NCBI GenBank assembly: GCA_017880705.1
Contig: JADGRS010000021.1
Location: forward strand, 1-16,517
Length of the DNA stretch: 16,517 bases
Direction of reading: 5' to 3'
Source: Burkholderiales bacterium
GTDB lineage: Bacteria; Pseudomonadota; Gammaproteobacteria; Burkholderiales; Usitatibacteraceae
This document shows, in pieces, positions 8,024-14,649 of this stretch. The stretch's first letter is position 1; every line of letters starts with the position of its first letter. The translations under genes and the position numbers were made by a program. The notes beneath the pieces were generated by a model. The model had not been told where the DNA came from. It saw only the letters and a list, made by a program, of their open reading frames with translations, and made no database searches.

Positions 8024-8050
8024 GGGCGTCCCGCTTTTTGCGGAACGCCC
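8024..8050 (+). promoter_or_regulatory. Strong hairpin in the speD leader
   Basis: GGGCGTCCCGC (8024-8034) pairs with GCGGAACGCCC (8040-8050) around a TTTTT loop, with one C/A mismatch in eleven positions. No T run follows, so it is not a standard terminator. A second small hairpin follows: GCAGT (8064-8068) with ACTGC (8075-8079) and loop CCCTCC, just before the speD ribosome binding site. The leader may be structured for regulation, but no known riboswitch class was recognised. Confidence 0.45.
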
Positions 8051-8091
8051 GGGGTCGCGCGATGCAGTCCCTCCACTGCGGACTTTTGCTT

Positions 8092-8099
8092 GGAAGGGG
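8092..8099 (+). promoter_or_regulatory. Ribosome binding site that fixes the speD GTG start
   Basis: GGAAGGGG sits seven nt before GTG at 8107. The open frame extends upstream, with an in-frame ATG at 8062, but that codon has a poorer site and adds residues absent from the family. The GTG therefore decides the start. Confidence 0.6.
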
Positions 8100-8106
8100 T
8101 ATCGAA

Positions 8107-8505
8107 GTGAAGGGACTGCACATCATTGCCGATCTCTACAACTGCCAGAAGGGCGAGCTGCTGGTCTCGTCCCGCAAGCTGCGCGAGCTCTGCGTCAAGG
8201 CCTGTACCGACGTGGGTCTCACGGTCCTCGGGGACCACTTCTACCAATTCGACGGCCATGACGGCGCCCAGGACGGCGGAGCCACGGGCGCGGTCGTCCT
8301 GGCGGAGTCGCACCTGGCGATCCACACCTGGCCCGAGCGCGACGGCGCCACGCTCGATGTGTACGTCTGCAACTTCACCGCCGACAACACGGGCAAGGCC
8401 GAAGCGGTCTACGCGACGCTCATCAAGGCCCTCAAGCCCGCCGACATCATGGTGGAGCGCGTGATTCGTGGCAAAGACCTTCCCCTCAAGAAGCGCGTTG
8501 CCTGA
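8107..8505 (+). CDS. speD: S-adenosylmethionine decarboxylase proenzyme, class 1B
   Basis: SpeD decarboxylates S-adenosylmethionine to the aminopropyl donor for spermidine synthesis. It is made as a proenzyme that cuts itself to create a pyruvoyl cofactor. The 132-residue protein is the short Bacillus/Thermotoga type (also called SpeH), not the long E. coli type. The processing site is E67-S68 in ESHLAIHTWPE; Ser68 becomes the pyruvoyl group. His73 and Cys88 (YVCNF) are the conserved processing and catalytic residues, each shifted by five from the known T. maritima numbering (63, 68, 83). N-terminal GLHIIADLYNC also fits. The start is GTG at 8107 with a good ribosome binding site; the stop is TGA. 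It is the first gene of a five-gene run and overlaps speE by 38 nt. Confidence 0.95.
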   Translation: MKGLHIIADLYNCQKGELLVSSRKLRELCVKACTDVGLTVLGDHFYQFDGHDGAQDGGATGAVVLAESHLAIHTWPERDGATLDVYVCNFTADNTGKAEAVYATLIKALKPADIMVERVIRGKDLPLKKRVA

Positions 8506-9343
8506 GAAGATCTTCGAGCGCCTGAACGACGCGAGCGGGGTTTACTTCGTCGGCACGCTCGTCGAGCGCCGGCAGACGCCCTACCAGCTCCTCGAGGTCT
8601 ACGACACCCCCGAGCTCGGGCGCATCCTCAGGCTCGACGGCTTCAACATGACGAGCGAGCGCGACGAGTTCTTCTATCACGAGAATCTCGTGCATCCCGC
8701 GGCGGCGTCCCATCCGAACCCGGCGCGCGCGCTGGTGATCGGCGGCGGCGACGGCGGGTCTTCCGAGGAGCTCCTGAAGCATTCGACGATCGAGGCGGTG
8801 CACATGGTCGAGCTCGATCCCGAAGTGATCGAAGTCGCCAAGGCGCACTTCGCCAAGGTCCATCGCGGAGCGTTCGACAACCCGCGGCTCGAGGTCACCG
8901 TGGGCGACGGCCTCGCTTACCTGCGCGAGACCGCGGCTCGCTACGACCTCGTGTCCATGGACCTCACCGACCCGGTCGGCCCCTCGACGGAGCTCTACTC
9001 GCAGGCCACTTTCGCGCTCGCCAAGCGCGCGATGGCGCCGGGGGCCGCGCTCACGCTTCATCTCGGCTCGCCGATCGCGCATCCCGCGCGGGTGCGCGGG
9101 ACGCTCGACAGCCTGCGCAGCATCTTCAAGCGCGTGACGCCCTATTTCGTGCATATTCCCCTTTACGGCTCGACGTGGGGCTTCGCATGCGCCTCCGACA
9201 CGCTCGACCCGCGCGCGCCGGCGCCCGCCGAGGTCGATCGCGTGCTCGCGGCGCGCGGAGTCGGGGACCTTCAGTACTATAACGGCGAGACTCATCGCGC
9301 GGTCTTCGCGTTGCCGAACTACGTGCGCGAGCTGGTGGGCTAG
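8468..9343 (+). CDS. speE: Polyamine aminopropyltransferase (spermidine synthase)
   Basis: SpeE transfers the aminopropyl group of decarboxylated S-adenosylmethionine to putrescine, giving spermidine and methylthioadenosine. The 291-residue product has the family order: an N-terminal beta-strand domain (YQLLEVYDTPELGRILRLDG, 39-58), the tyrosine/histidine segment EFFYHENLVHP (67-77), the nucleotide-binding loop VIGGGDGGSSEE (90-101), the acidic ribose ligand in VELDPEVIEVA (114-124), GDGLAYL (146-152), and MDLTDPVGPSTELY (164-177) with the putative catalytic Asp168. The likely start is GTG at 8468, with GGAG ten nt upstream inside speD; TTG at 8498 is an alternative. Either start overlaps speD, so coupled translation is expected. 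Substrate preference (putrescine or another diamine) is not settled by sequence. Co-location with speD makes the role firm. Confidence 0.95.
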   Translation: MAKTFPSRSALPEKIFERLNDASGVYFVGTLVERRQTPYQLLEVYDTPELGRILRLDGFNMTSERDEFFYHENLVHPAAASHPNPARALVIGGGDGGSSEELLKHSTIEAVHMVELDPEVIEVAKAHFAKVHRGAFDNPRLEVTVGDGLAYLRETAARYDLVSMDLTDPVGPSTELYSQATFALAKRAMAPGAALTLHLGSPIAHPARVRGTLDSLRSIFKRVTPYFVHIPLYGSTWGFACASDTLDPRAPAPAEVDRVLAARGVGDLQYYNGETHRAVFALPNYVRELVG

Positions 9344-9362
9344 TCCTTCCCTGGAGGTGGCG

Positions 9363-9719
9363 ATGCTCGGGAAACTGCGCAGGTCCTCTCAAGTGACGCT
9401 GGTGCTGATCGGCGTCGCGTCGGTCGCGGCGTGCAGCCGCACGGAGGAGCGGCACGACGTGTACAACAGCCGCGAGGACTGCCTCGCCGATTGGGGCAAC
9501 AAGCCCGAGGACTGCAGGCCCGCCACCGAATGGCGCCACGCCTCGAGCGGCTTCTGGTACGGCCCGACGTATCCCGTTCACTACGGCTTCTTCGGCGGCA
9601 GGGGGTGGAGCTCGAGCGGCGGCGGCGGTGCGCACGCCATCGGCAGCTCGGGGGGAAGCTCCGGATCGTCGATCAGCCGTGGCGGATTCGGCTCGTCGGC
9701 GCACGCTTCCGGCGGTTGA
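9363..9719 (+). CDS. Small DUF1190/YgiB-like lipoprotein
   Basis: This 118-residue protein has a basic start (MLGKLRRSSQ), a hydrophobic stretch (11-23) and a lipobox VAAC with Cys24, followed by Ser, so it is a predicted outer-membrane lipoprotein. The mature part begins with VYNSREDCLADWGNKPEDC, which resembles the Cys-containing YNNADDC-like start of E. coli YgiB/YjfM (DUF1190). It ends in a Gly/Ser-rich tail with SRGGFGSSA, like the RGGFG ending of YgiB. It is about half the length of those proteins. ATG at 9363 is chosen because GGAGG (9353-9357) sits five nt upstream; a GTG at 9357 is also in frame. It begins 19 nt after speE and ends seven nt before the ATP-grasp gene, matching the ygiB-ygiC and yjfM-yjfC pairing. 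Its molecular function is unknown. Confidence 0.8.
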   Translation: MLGKLRRSSQVTLVLIGVASVAACSRTEERHDVYNSREDCLADWGNKPEDCRPATEWRHASSGFWYGPTYPVHYGFFGGRGWSSSGGGGAHAIGSSGGSSGSSISRGGFGSSAHASGG

Positions 9720-9726
9720 CGCGCCC

Positions 9727-10854
9727 GTGCAGCGCGAGCGGCTGATTCCCCGCGTCGACTGGCCGCAGAAGGTCGAGGCGCTCGGCTTCGCCTTCCACAC
9801 CATCGACGGCGAGGTCTACTGGGACGAGCGCGCGTGCTATCGCTTCAGCGCCGCGGAGATCGATACGCTCGAGGCGGCGACCGCGGAGCTGCACGCGCGC
9901 GCGCTCGAGGCCGTGGCGCGCGTGATCGAGAAGCGCGACTTCGCCCGCTTCGCCATTCCGGAGCCGTTCCACGGCCTCATCGAGCGCTCCTGGGCCGGCG
10001 CCGACAAGTCGCTCTACGGGCGCTTCGACCTGTCCTGGAACGGCGAGGGCAGCCCCCGGATGCTCGAGTACAACGCCGACACGCCGACCGCGCTCCTCGA
10101 GGCGAGCGTGATCCAGTGGTATTGGCTGCAGGACGTGCACAAGGACGCGGACCAGTTCAATTCCCTCCACGAGAAGCTGATCGAGCGCTGGAAGGCGATC
10201 CGCGGCGAGCTGCCCGCCGACGGGCGAGTCTATTTCGCGGGCGACGGGGAGTCGGTGGAGGACATGGGCAACCTCGATTACCTGCGCGACACCGCGACCC
10301 AGGCGGGCCTCGACGCGCGCGCCATCGACATCGCCGACATCGGCTGGGACGGCTCGCGCTTCGTCGACCTCGAGGCGCGCGCGATGCTCGCCCTCTTCAA
10401 GCTCTATCCATGGGAATGGATGGTGCGCGAGGCCTTCGGGAAGAACCTCGTCGCCAACGCGATGAAGGTGATGGAGCCGCCGTGGAAAATGCTCCTGTCG
10501 AACAAGGCGATCCTCCCGATCCTGTGGGAGATGTTTCCCGGCCATCCCAACCTCCTCGCCGCGAGCTTCGAGCCGGGGCGCTTCGCGACCGACTTCGTGA
10601 AGAAGCCGATCTACTCGCGCGAGGGCGCCAACGTGTCGATCACCTCGAGCGCGGGAAGCATCGAGGCGCCCGGCGACTACGGCGCCGAAGGCTTCATTTG
10701 GCAGGCCTACCATGAGCTGCCGTGCTTCGACGGCAACTACACGGTGATCGGATCGTGGGTCGTCGGCGACGAGCCTGCGGGCATCGGCATTCGCGAGGAC
10801 GCCACGCCGATCACGAAGAACACCAGCCGTTTCGTTCCCCACTACTTCGCTTGA
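9727..10854 (+). CDS. Glutathionylspermidine synthase family ATP-grasp protein (YjfC/YgiC-like)
   Basis: The family joins a carboxylate, classically the glycine of glutathione, to an amine such as spermidine, with ATP. The 375-residue protein is the synthetase domain alone; the N-terminal amidase of E. coli GspSA is missing, as in YjfC and YgiC. It begins like YjfC with VDWPQKVEALGFAFHTIDGE (10-29). The metal and nucleotide region RMLEYNADTPTALLEAS (111-127) is intact. Later conserved parts are LYPWEWM (226-232), a glycine-rich SREGANVSI (297-305), FDGNYTVIGSWVVGDEPAG (334-352) and the ending GIREDATPITKNTSRFVPHY. The start is GTG at 9727; the earlier open frame overlaps the lipoprotein gene and lacks homology. 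The true substrate is unknown. The neighbouring speD-speE genes make a polyamine substrate plausible, but that is inference. Confidence 0.9.
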   Translation: MQRERLIPRVDWPQKVEALGFAFHTIDGEVYWDERACYRFSAAEIDTLEAATAELHARALEAVARVIEKRDFARFAIPEPFHGLIERSWAGADKSLYGRFDLSWNGEGSPRMLEYNADTPTALLEASVIQWYWLQDVHKDADQFNSLHEKLIERWKAIRGELPADGRVYFAGDGESVEDMGNLDYLRDTATQAGLDARAIDIADIGWDGSRFVDLEARAMLALFKLYPWEWMVREAFGKNLVANAMKVMEPPWKMLLSNKAILPILWEMFPGHPNLLAASFEPGRFATDFVKKPIYSREGANVSITSSAGSIEAPGDYGAEGFIWQAYHELPCFDGNYTVIGSWVVGDEPAGIGIREDATPITKNTSRFVPHYFA

Positions 10855-10874
10855 CCCCTCCTAGGAGAGCTCCC

Positions 10875-11285
10875 ATGAGAGAAGTCTTCGATTCGTTCGC
10901 CGGGTTCGACGCCTTCCTCGCCTACCTCGGCGTCTCGCTCGTGCTCCTGGGCCTGTTCACCGCGATCTACATCCGCATCACGCCGTATCACGAGATCGCG
11001 TTGATCCGCGAGGGCAACATGGCGGCTTCGTTCAGCCTGTCGGGATCGATGCTCGGCTTCATCGTGCCGCTCGCGGCCGCGGTGGAGCACAGCGTCTCCC
11101 TTGTCGACATGGCGATCTGGGGCGTCGTCGCGATGCTGGTGCAGCTCGGCGCGTTCGTCGCAGTGAAGCTCATGATTCCCTCGATCACCCACGACATTCC
11201 GGCGGGCAAGGGCGCCCAGGGATTCTTCCTCGGCACGCTGTCACTCGGCGTGGGGCTCCTCAGCGCCGCGTGCATGAGCTTCTAG
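10875..11285 (+). CDS. DUF350 (YjfL-like) inner-membrane protein
   Basis: This 136-residue protein has four hydrophobic segments, roughly 14-34, 51-71, 78-100 and 113-133, and therefore likely lies in the inner membrane. It matches the DUF350/UPF0719 family (E. coli YjfL) in size and in its internal pattern, with a charged loop ITPYHEIALIREGNMAAS (35-52) followed by a Gly-rich second helix, and a conserved polar loop near PSITHDIPAGKGAQG. ATG at 10875 has AGGAG seven nt upstream and lies 20 nt after the ATP-grasp gene; the stop is TAG. In E. coli yjfL is next to yjfM and yjfC, so the trio of lipoprotein, ATP-grasp enzyme and DUF350 protein is a conserved set. Biochemical function is unknown. 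Confidence 0.88.
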   Translation: MREVFDSFAGFDAFLAYLGVSLVLLGLFTAIYIRITPYHEIALIREGNMAASFSLSGSMLGFIVPLAAAVEHSVSLVDMAIWGVVAMLVQLGAFVAVKLMIPSITHDIPAGKGAQGFFLGTLSLGVGLLSAACMSF

Positions 11286-11300
11286 GCGCGGGAAACCGAT

Positions 11301-11402
11301 ATGGCCCACGAGTTCATTTCCGCGTGGGAGCGGGCGGGCCATCGCGTGCTCGTTCATCGCGGGCTGGGCACGCCGCCGCGCGGGATCGAGGCGTTTCTGT
11401 AG
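11301..11402 (+). CDS. Possible 33-residue small protein or gene remnant
   Basis: An ATG at 11301, 15 nt after the DUF350 stop, opens a 33-codon frame ending in TAG at 11402. The peptide begins MAHEFISAWERAGHRVLVHR and continues with a Gly/Pro-rich turn to GIEAFL. It looks like a helix-then-strand start of a larger alpha/beta protein (AWERAGHRVLVHRG), so it could be a gene remnant rather than a real small protein. No Shine-Dalgarno sequence is convincing. The protein is not recognised. Confidence 0.25.
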   Translation: MAHEFISAWERAGHRVLVHRGLGTPPRGIEAFL

Positions 11403-11437
11403 CTGCGATGGGGCGTGGGGCGTTCGTGCACGCGTGC

Positions 11438-11443
11438 TAGCAT
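11438..11443 (+). promoter_or_regulatory. Candidate extended -10 element (TGC-TAGCAT) for rsmE
   Basis: TGC directly followed by TAGCAT (11435-11443) fits the TGn-TAnnnT form of an extended -10, about 75 nt before the rsmE ATG. The sequence TGCTANNNT followed by CGG or TCGG also occurs upstream of ilvA. No clear -35 is seen, as extended -10 promoters allow. Confidence 0.35.
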
Positions 11444-11465
11444 CGGAACGCGTCATCCCACCCAT

Positions 11466-11507
11466 CTCGCGTCTCGCGTCTCGCGCTTCCCGCTTCCCGC
11501 CTCGCGC
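11466..11507. repeat. Six-unit heptamer tandem repeat upstream of rsmE
   Basis: Six consecutive 7-mers fill 42 bp: CTCGCGT, CTCGCGT, CTCGCGC, TTCCCGC, TTCCCGC, CTCGCGC. The units differ at only a few positions. The repeat ends eleven nt before the rsmE ATG, so it lies in the leader of that gene and replaces the usual ribosome-binding region. Such arrays can change copy number by slippage. Confidence 0.8.
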
Positions 11508-11517
11508 CCCGACTTTC

Positions 11518-12252
11518 ATGCCCTTTCCCCGCATCCACTGCGACTTGCGCCTCGGGCCCGGCGCCCAGTTCGCGCTCGCGCCCGAAGCGGCGCAGCACGT
11601 GGGCAAGGCGCTGCGATTGAAGGCGGGCGACGTGATCACCGTCTTCGACGGCCGTGGCGGCGAGTACGAGGCGACCATCCAGCGCATCGACCGCGAGCGC
11701 GTCGACGTGAAGGTCGGCTCGTGGCGGGACGCGGAGGTCGAATCCGGCCTCGAAGTGGGTCTCGTGCACGGCTTGCCGGAGGCCGACAAGATGGACTGGA
11801 TCATCCAGAAGTCGGTCGAGCTCGGCGCGGGATGGATCCAGCCGATCGTCTGCGATCGCAGCGTCGTGCGCCTTTCGGCGGAGCGCGCGGCGAAGCGCGA
11901 GGCGCACTGGCGCCGCGTGGCGATCGCCGCCTGCGAGCAGTCCGGGCGCAACCGCATTCCCGAAGTGCGCCCGACGCTCGCGTTCCAGGCGTGGCTTGTG
12001 CAGCGCCCGGGGATCGAATGCTGGATGCTCACGCCCGGGGCGGCGCCGCTCGCGCAGCGCCCGCGCCCGGCAGGGCCCTTCGAGCTGCTGATCGGTCCCG
12101 AGGGCGGACTGTCGGAGCGCGAAAGGGACCTCGCCCTGCTGCAGGGAAGCGTGCCGGTCGCGCTCGGCCCGCGTGTGCTTCGCACCGAGACGGCGCCGCT
12201 GGCCGCGCTCGCCGCCATCAATGCGCTGTGGGGAGATTTCTCCGCGCGATAG
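11518..12252 (+). CDS. rsmE: 16S rRNA (uracil-1498-N3)-methyltransferase RsmE
   Basis: RsmE methylates N3 of U1498 in 16S rRNA of the 30S subunit, using S-adenosylmethionine. The 244-residue protein has an N-terminal PUA-like RNA-binding part (about 1-70, including HVGKALRLKAGD at 27-38) and a C-terminal SPOUT knot. Family motifs are KMDWIIQKSVELG (91-103), EQSGRNRIPEV (140-150), LLIGPEGGLSERE (190-202) and LGPRVLRTETAPLAAL (216-231), the last two forming the trefoil knot that holds S-adenosylmethionine. ATG at 11518 is chosen; the frame is open for 28 more codons, but that stretch is just the translated heptamer repeat. No Shine-Dalgarno sequence precedes the ATG, which is unusual. The stop is TAG, 31 nt before argA. 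Confidence 0.95.
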   Translation: MPFPRIHCDLRLGPGAQFALAPEAAQHVGKALRLKAGDVITVFDGRGGEYEATIQRIDRERVDVKVGSWRDAEVESGLEVGLVHGLPEADKMDWIIQKSVELGAGWIQPIVCDRSVVRLSAERAAKREAHWRRVAIAACEQSGRNRIPEVRPTLAFQAWLVQRPGIECWMLTPGAAPLAQRPRPAGPFELLIGPEGGLSERERDLALLQGSVPVALGPRVLRTETAPLAALAAINALWGDFSAR

Positions 12253-12255
12253 AAT
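12250..12255 (+). promoter_or_regulatory. Candidate -10 element (TAGAAT) for argA
   Basis: TAGAAT within GCGATAGAATCGC overlaps the rsmE stop codon and lies 28 nt before the argA ATG. The -35 region is weak. It may give argA a promoter in addition to read-through from rsmE. Confidence 0.3.
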
Positions 12256-12283
12256 CGCACCAGTGGATTTGCGTCAAGGAACC

Positions 12284-13609
12284 ATGGCCAGGAACCCCAA
12301 GCTCAAGACCGAAGCCTTCGTGAAATGGTTTCGCTCCGCCACGCCCTACATCCATCGCTGGGGCGGGGCCACCTTCGTGATCGCCTTCGGCGGCGAGGTC
12401 CTCGAGGACGGGGAGTTCCAGCAGCTCACGCACGACATCAACGTGCTCGTGAGCCTCGAAGTGCGCGTGGTGCTGGTGCACGGCACGCGCCCGCAGATCG
12501 AGAAGCAGATGCGCGAGCACGGCGTCACGCCACGCTATGTGGCGAACCGCCGCGTGACCGACGACAAGGCGCTCTCGTGCGTGAAGGAAGCCAACGGCAT
12601 CGTGCGCGTCGAGATGGAGGCGCTTCTTTCCATGGAGCTCGCCAACAGCCCCATGTGGGGCGCCGACATCCGCGTCTCGTCCGGCAACTTCGTGACCGCG
12701 AAGCCCGTGGGGGTCGTGAACGGCGTCGACTTCCAGCACACGGGCGAAGTGCGCAAGATCGACGCGGAAGGGATCCGCCGGCGCCTCGACGACGACGAGG
12801 TGGTGCTCATCTCTCCGCTGGGCTTCTCCCCTACCGGGGACGTCTTCAATTGCACCCTGGAAGACGTGGCGACCTCGACCGCCATCGCGCTGGGCGCCGA
12901 CAAGCTCATCTTCCTCACCGAGACCGCGGGCGCGCTCGACGCGAAGGGCAAGCTCATCTCGGAGCTCACGGTGAGGGAGGCGAGCGAGCTCACCGCGTCG
13001 AACAATCTTCCCGAGGACGTGCAGGTCTACCTGCCTTGCGCGATCAAGGCGTGCTCCCAGGGCGTGAAGCGCTCGCACCTCATCAGCCGCCACGTGGACG
13101 GCGCGCTGCTGATCGAGCTGTTCACGCACCACGGCATCGGCACGATGGTAGTGCCCGAGTCTCCCGAGCACATCCGCGTCGCGACCCTCGAGGACGTCCC
13201 GGGAATCGTGCAGATCCTCGAGCCCCTCGAGCAGCAGGGCGTGCTCGTGAAGCGCGAGCGCGAGGCCCTCGAGCGCGACATCGGCCGCTTCTTCGTGATC
13301 GAGTCCGAGGGGAACATCCTCGGCTGCGCCGCGCTCTATCACTTCCCGGACCGGCAGACCGCCGAGCTCGCCGCCCTCGCGGTGAATCCCTTCTACCGCG
13401 ACGGCGGTCGCGGCGAGAGGCTTCTCGCGCACGCCGAAGCGAAGGCGCGCGCGACGGGGCTCAAGTCGATCTTCGTGCTCTCCACGCGCACGACTCACTG
13501 GTTTCTCGAGCGCGGTTTCGTCGAGACCGACCCGGGGTGGCTCCCCGAGCGCAAGCAGGCGCTCTACAACTACGACCGCCGGTCCAAAGTTTTCGTGAAG
13601 GAAATCTAG
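12284..13609 (+). CDS. argA: N-acetylglutamate synthase (amino-acid N-acetyltransferase)
   Basis: ArgA makes N-acetylglutamate from glutamate and acetyl-CoA, the first step of arginine synthesis. The 441-residue length equals the classical two-domain enzyme (E. coli 443). Residues about 1-285 form an amino-acid-kinase-like domain with [28 protein letters not shown] and [15 protein letters not shown]; in the family this domain carries arginine feedback control and has no kinase activity. Residues about 295-441 are the GNAT domain, with [20 protein letters not shown] (361-380) containing the acetyl-CoA loop and THWFLERGF (404-412) as the typical C-terminal strand. ATG at 12284 follows AAGGA at a short three-nt spacing; the frame is open further upstream, but only within rsmE. 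It follows rsmE by 31 nt and precedes yggX by 17 nt. Confidence 0.96.
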   Translation: MARNPKLKTEAFVKWFRSATPYIHRWGGATFVIAFGGEVLEDGEFQQLTHDINVLVSLEVRVVLVHGTRPQIEKQMREHGVTPRYVANRRVTDDKALSCVKEANGIVRVEMEALLSMELANSPMWGADIRVSSGNFVTAKPVGVVNGVDFQHTGEVRKIDAEGIRRRLDDDEVVLISPLGFSPTGDVFNCTLEDVATSTAIALGADKLIFLTETAGALDAKGKLISELTVREASELTASNNLPEDVQVYLPCAIKACSQGVKRSHLISRHVDGALLIELFTHHGIGTMVVPESPEHIRVATLEDVPGIVQILEPLEQQGVLVKREREALERDIGRFFVIESEGNILGCAALYHFPDRQTAELAALAVNPFYRDGGRGERLLAHAEAKARATGLKSIFVLSTRTTHWFLERGFVETDPGWLPERKQALYNYDRRSKVFVKEI

Positions 13610-13614
13610 AAATT

Positions 13615-13619
13615 GGAGG
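13615..13619 (+). promoter_or_regulatory. Ribosome binding site that decides the yggX start
   Basis: GGAGG lies one nt before ATG 13621 and seven nt before the in-frame ATG 13627. The seven-nt spacing is functional, so the second ATG is taken as the start, which also gives the family's usual MxRTVxC beginning. Confidence 0.65.
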
Positions 13620-13626
13620 CATGCCC

Positions 13627-13896
13627 ATGGCGCGCACCGTGAACTGCATCAAGCTGAAGAAGGAGGCCGAGGGCCTCGACCACCCTCCCTATCCGGGCGA
13701 GCTCGGCAAGCGGCTCTATGAAAGCGTCTCCAAGGAGGCGTGGAAGGCGTGGCTCGAGCACCAGAAGATGCTGGTGAACGAGAATCGCCTGAACCTCATG
13801 GACCCGCAGGCGCGCAAGTACCTCGAGGAGCAGATGCGCAAGCACTTCTTCGGTGAAGGCGCCGACGCCGCGCAGGGCTACGTACCCAAGGCTTGA
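13627..13896 (+). CDS. yggX: Fe(2+)-trafficking / oxidative damage protection protein YggX
   Basis: The 89-residue product matches the small YggX family, which protects iron-sulfur clusters from oxidation and is thought to handle Fe(II) in the cytoplasm. It starts [20 protein letters not shown], with the conserved Cys7, then [20 protein letters not shown] (22-41), [19 protein letters not shown] and a C-terminal [13 protein letters not shown]. coli YggX has 91 residues and the same order. The frame is open back across argA, but homology begins only here. It follows argA closely, so the two are probably cotranscribed. It ends 25 nt from the convergent rpiA; a weak inverted repeat (CGCCCG 13902-13907 with CGGGCG 13928-13933) lies between and into the end of rpiA. 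Confidence 0.95.
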   Translation: MARTVNCIKLKKEAEGLDHPPYPGELGKRLYESVSKEAWKAWLEHQKMLVNENRLNLMDPQARKYLEEQMRKHFFGEGADAAQGYVPKA

Positions 13897-13921
13897 CCTT
13901 TCGCCCGGATGACTCGCAACC

Positions 13922-14590
13922 CTACTTCGGGCGGTTGATCGTCCGCACGCCCTGATCGGTGCCGAGCAGGAGGACGTCGGCGGGACGGCGCGCGAAGATG
14001 CCGTTCTCCACCACGCCCGCGATGAGGCCGATGTCGGCCTCGAGCTCCATCGGCTTTAGGATGGATAGCCCGCGAACGTCGATGACGAGGTTGCCGTTGT
14101 CGGTGGTCACGCCGGCGCGCAATTCCGGAACGCCGCCGGTGAGCTTCACCAGCTGGCGGGCGACGAAACTCCTCGCCATCGGAATCACTTCGACAGGCAG
14201 CGGAAACCGGCCCAGGACGCCGACGAGCTTGCTCGCGTCGGCGATGCACACGAACCGGCGGCTCGCCGCGGCGACGATCTTCTCGCGGGTGAGCGCGGCG
14301 CCGCCGCCCTTGATCATCGCGAGGTGCTCGGTGACCTCGTCGGCGCCATCGACGTAGACGTCGCAGCCGTCGGTGTCGTTCAGCTCCGAGACCGGAATGC
14401 GCAGGGCGCGCAGGCGCTGCGCGCTCGCCTCCGAGCTCGCCACGGTGGTCTTCACGCGTGCGCGCTTCGAGGCGAGGGCGTCGATGAAGAAATTCACCGT
14501 GGAGCCGGTCCCGACGCCGACGGTCATGTCGTCGTCGATGAATTGCAGCGCCGCCTCGGCTGCCGCCTTCTTCTGCGCATTGGCGTCCAT
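13922..14590 (-). CDS. rpiA: Ribose-5-phosphate isomerase A
   Basis: RpiA interconverts ribose 5-phosphate and ribulose 5-phosphate in the non-oxidative pentose phosphate pathway, whose transketolase step is encoded at the other side of the window. The 222-residue protein is close to E. coli RpiA (219) and keeps the active-site residues at the same numbers: Asp81 and Asp84 in YVDGADEV, Lys94 in [13 protein letters not shown], Glu103 (catalytic base) and Lys121 in ADASKLVG. The phosphate-binding loop VGVGTGSTV (24-32) is also intact. ATG at 14590 gives [15 protein letters not shown]; the stop is TAG. It is convergent with yggX and divergent from ilvA, separated from ilvA by 59 nt. Confidence 0.97.
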   Translation of the reverse strand: MDANAQKKAAAEAALQFIDDDMTVGVGTGSTVNFFIDALASKRARVKTTVASSEASAQRLRALRIPVSELNDTDGCDVYVDGADEVTEHLAMIKGGGAALTREKIVAAASRRFVCIADASKLVGVLGRFPLPVEVIPMARSFVARQLVKLTGGVPELRAGVTTDNGNLVIDVRGLSILKPMELEADIGLIAGVVENGIFARRPADVLLLGTDQGVRTINRPK

Positions 14591-14617
14591 GCCGCAAGAG
14601 TAGCAGGCCTCGCGCCT

Positions 14618-14626
14618 TGCTATGCT
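14618..14626 (+). promoter_or_regulatory. Candidate extended -10 element (TGC-TATGCT) for ilvA
   Basis: TGC followed by TATGCT lies 23 nt before the ilvA ATG in the 59-nt divergent gap to rpiA. It has the same TGCTANNNT form as the element proposed for rsmE. No -35 is clear. Confidence 0.35.
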
Positions 14627-14649
14627 TCGGCGATGCCCCTGGAGCCCGC

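Noticed and set aside
12325..13896. A 523-codon frame ending in YggX
   Set aside because: The upstream part is a shadow of argA. YggX homology and a GGAGG site place the start at 13627.
13902..13933. Bidirectional terminator between yggX and rpiA
   Set aside because: Only a 6-bp stem with a long loop, no T runs, and the right arm lies inside the rpiA coding end.
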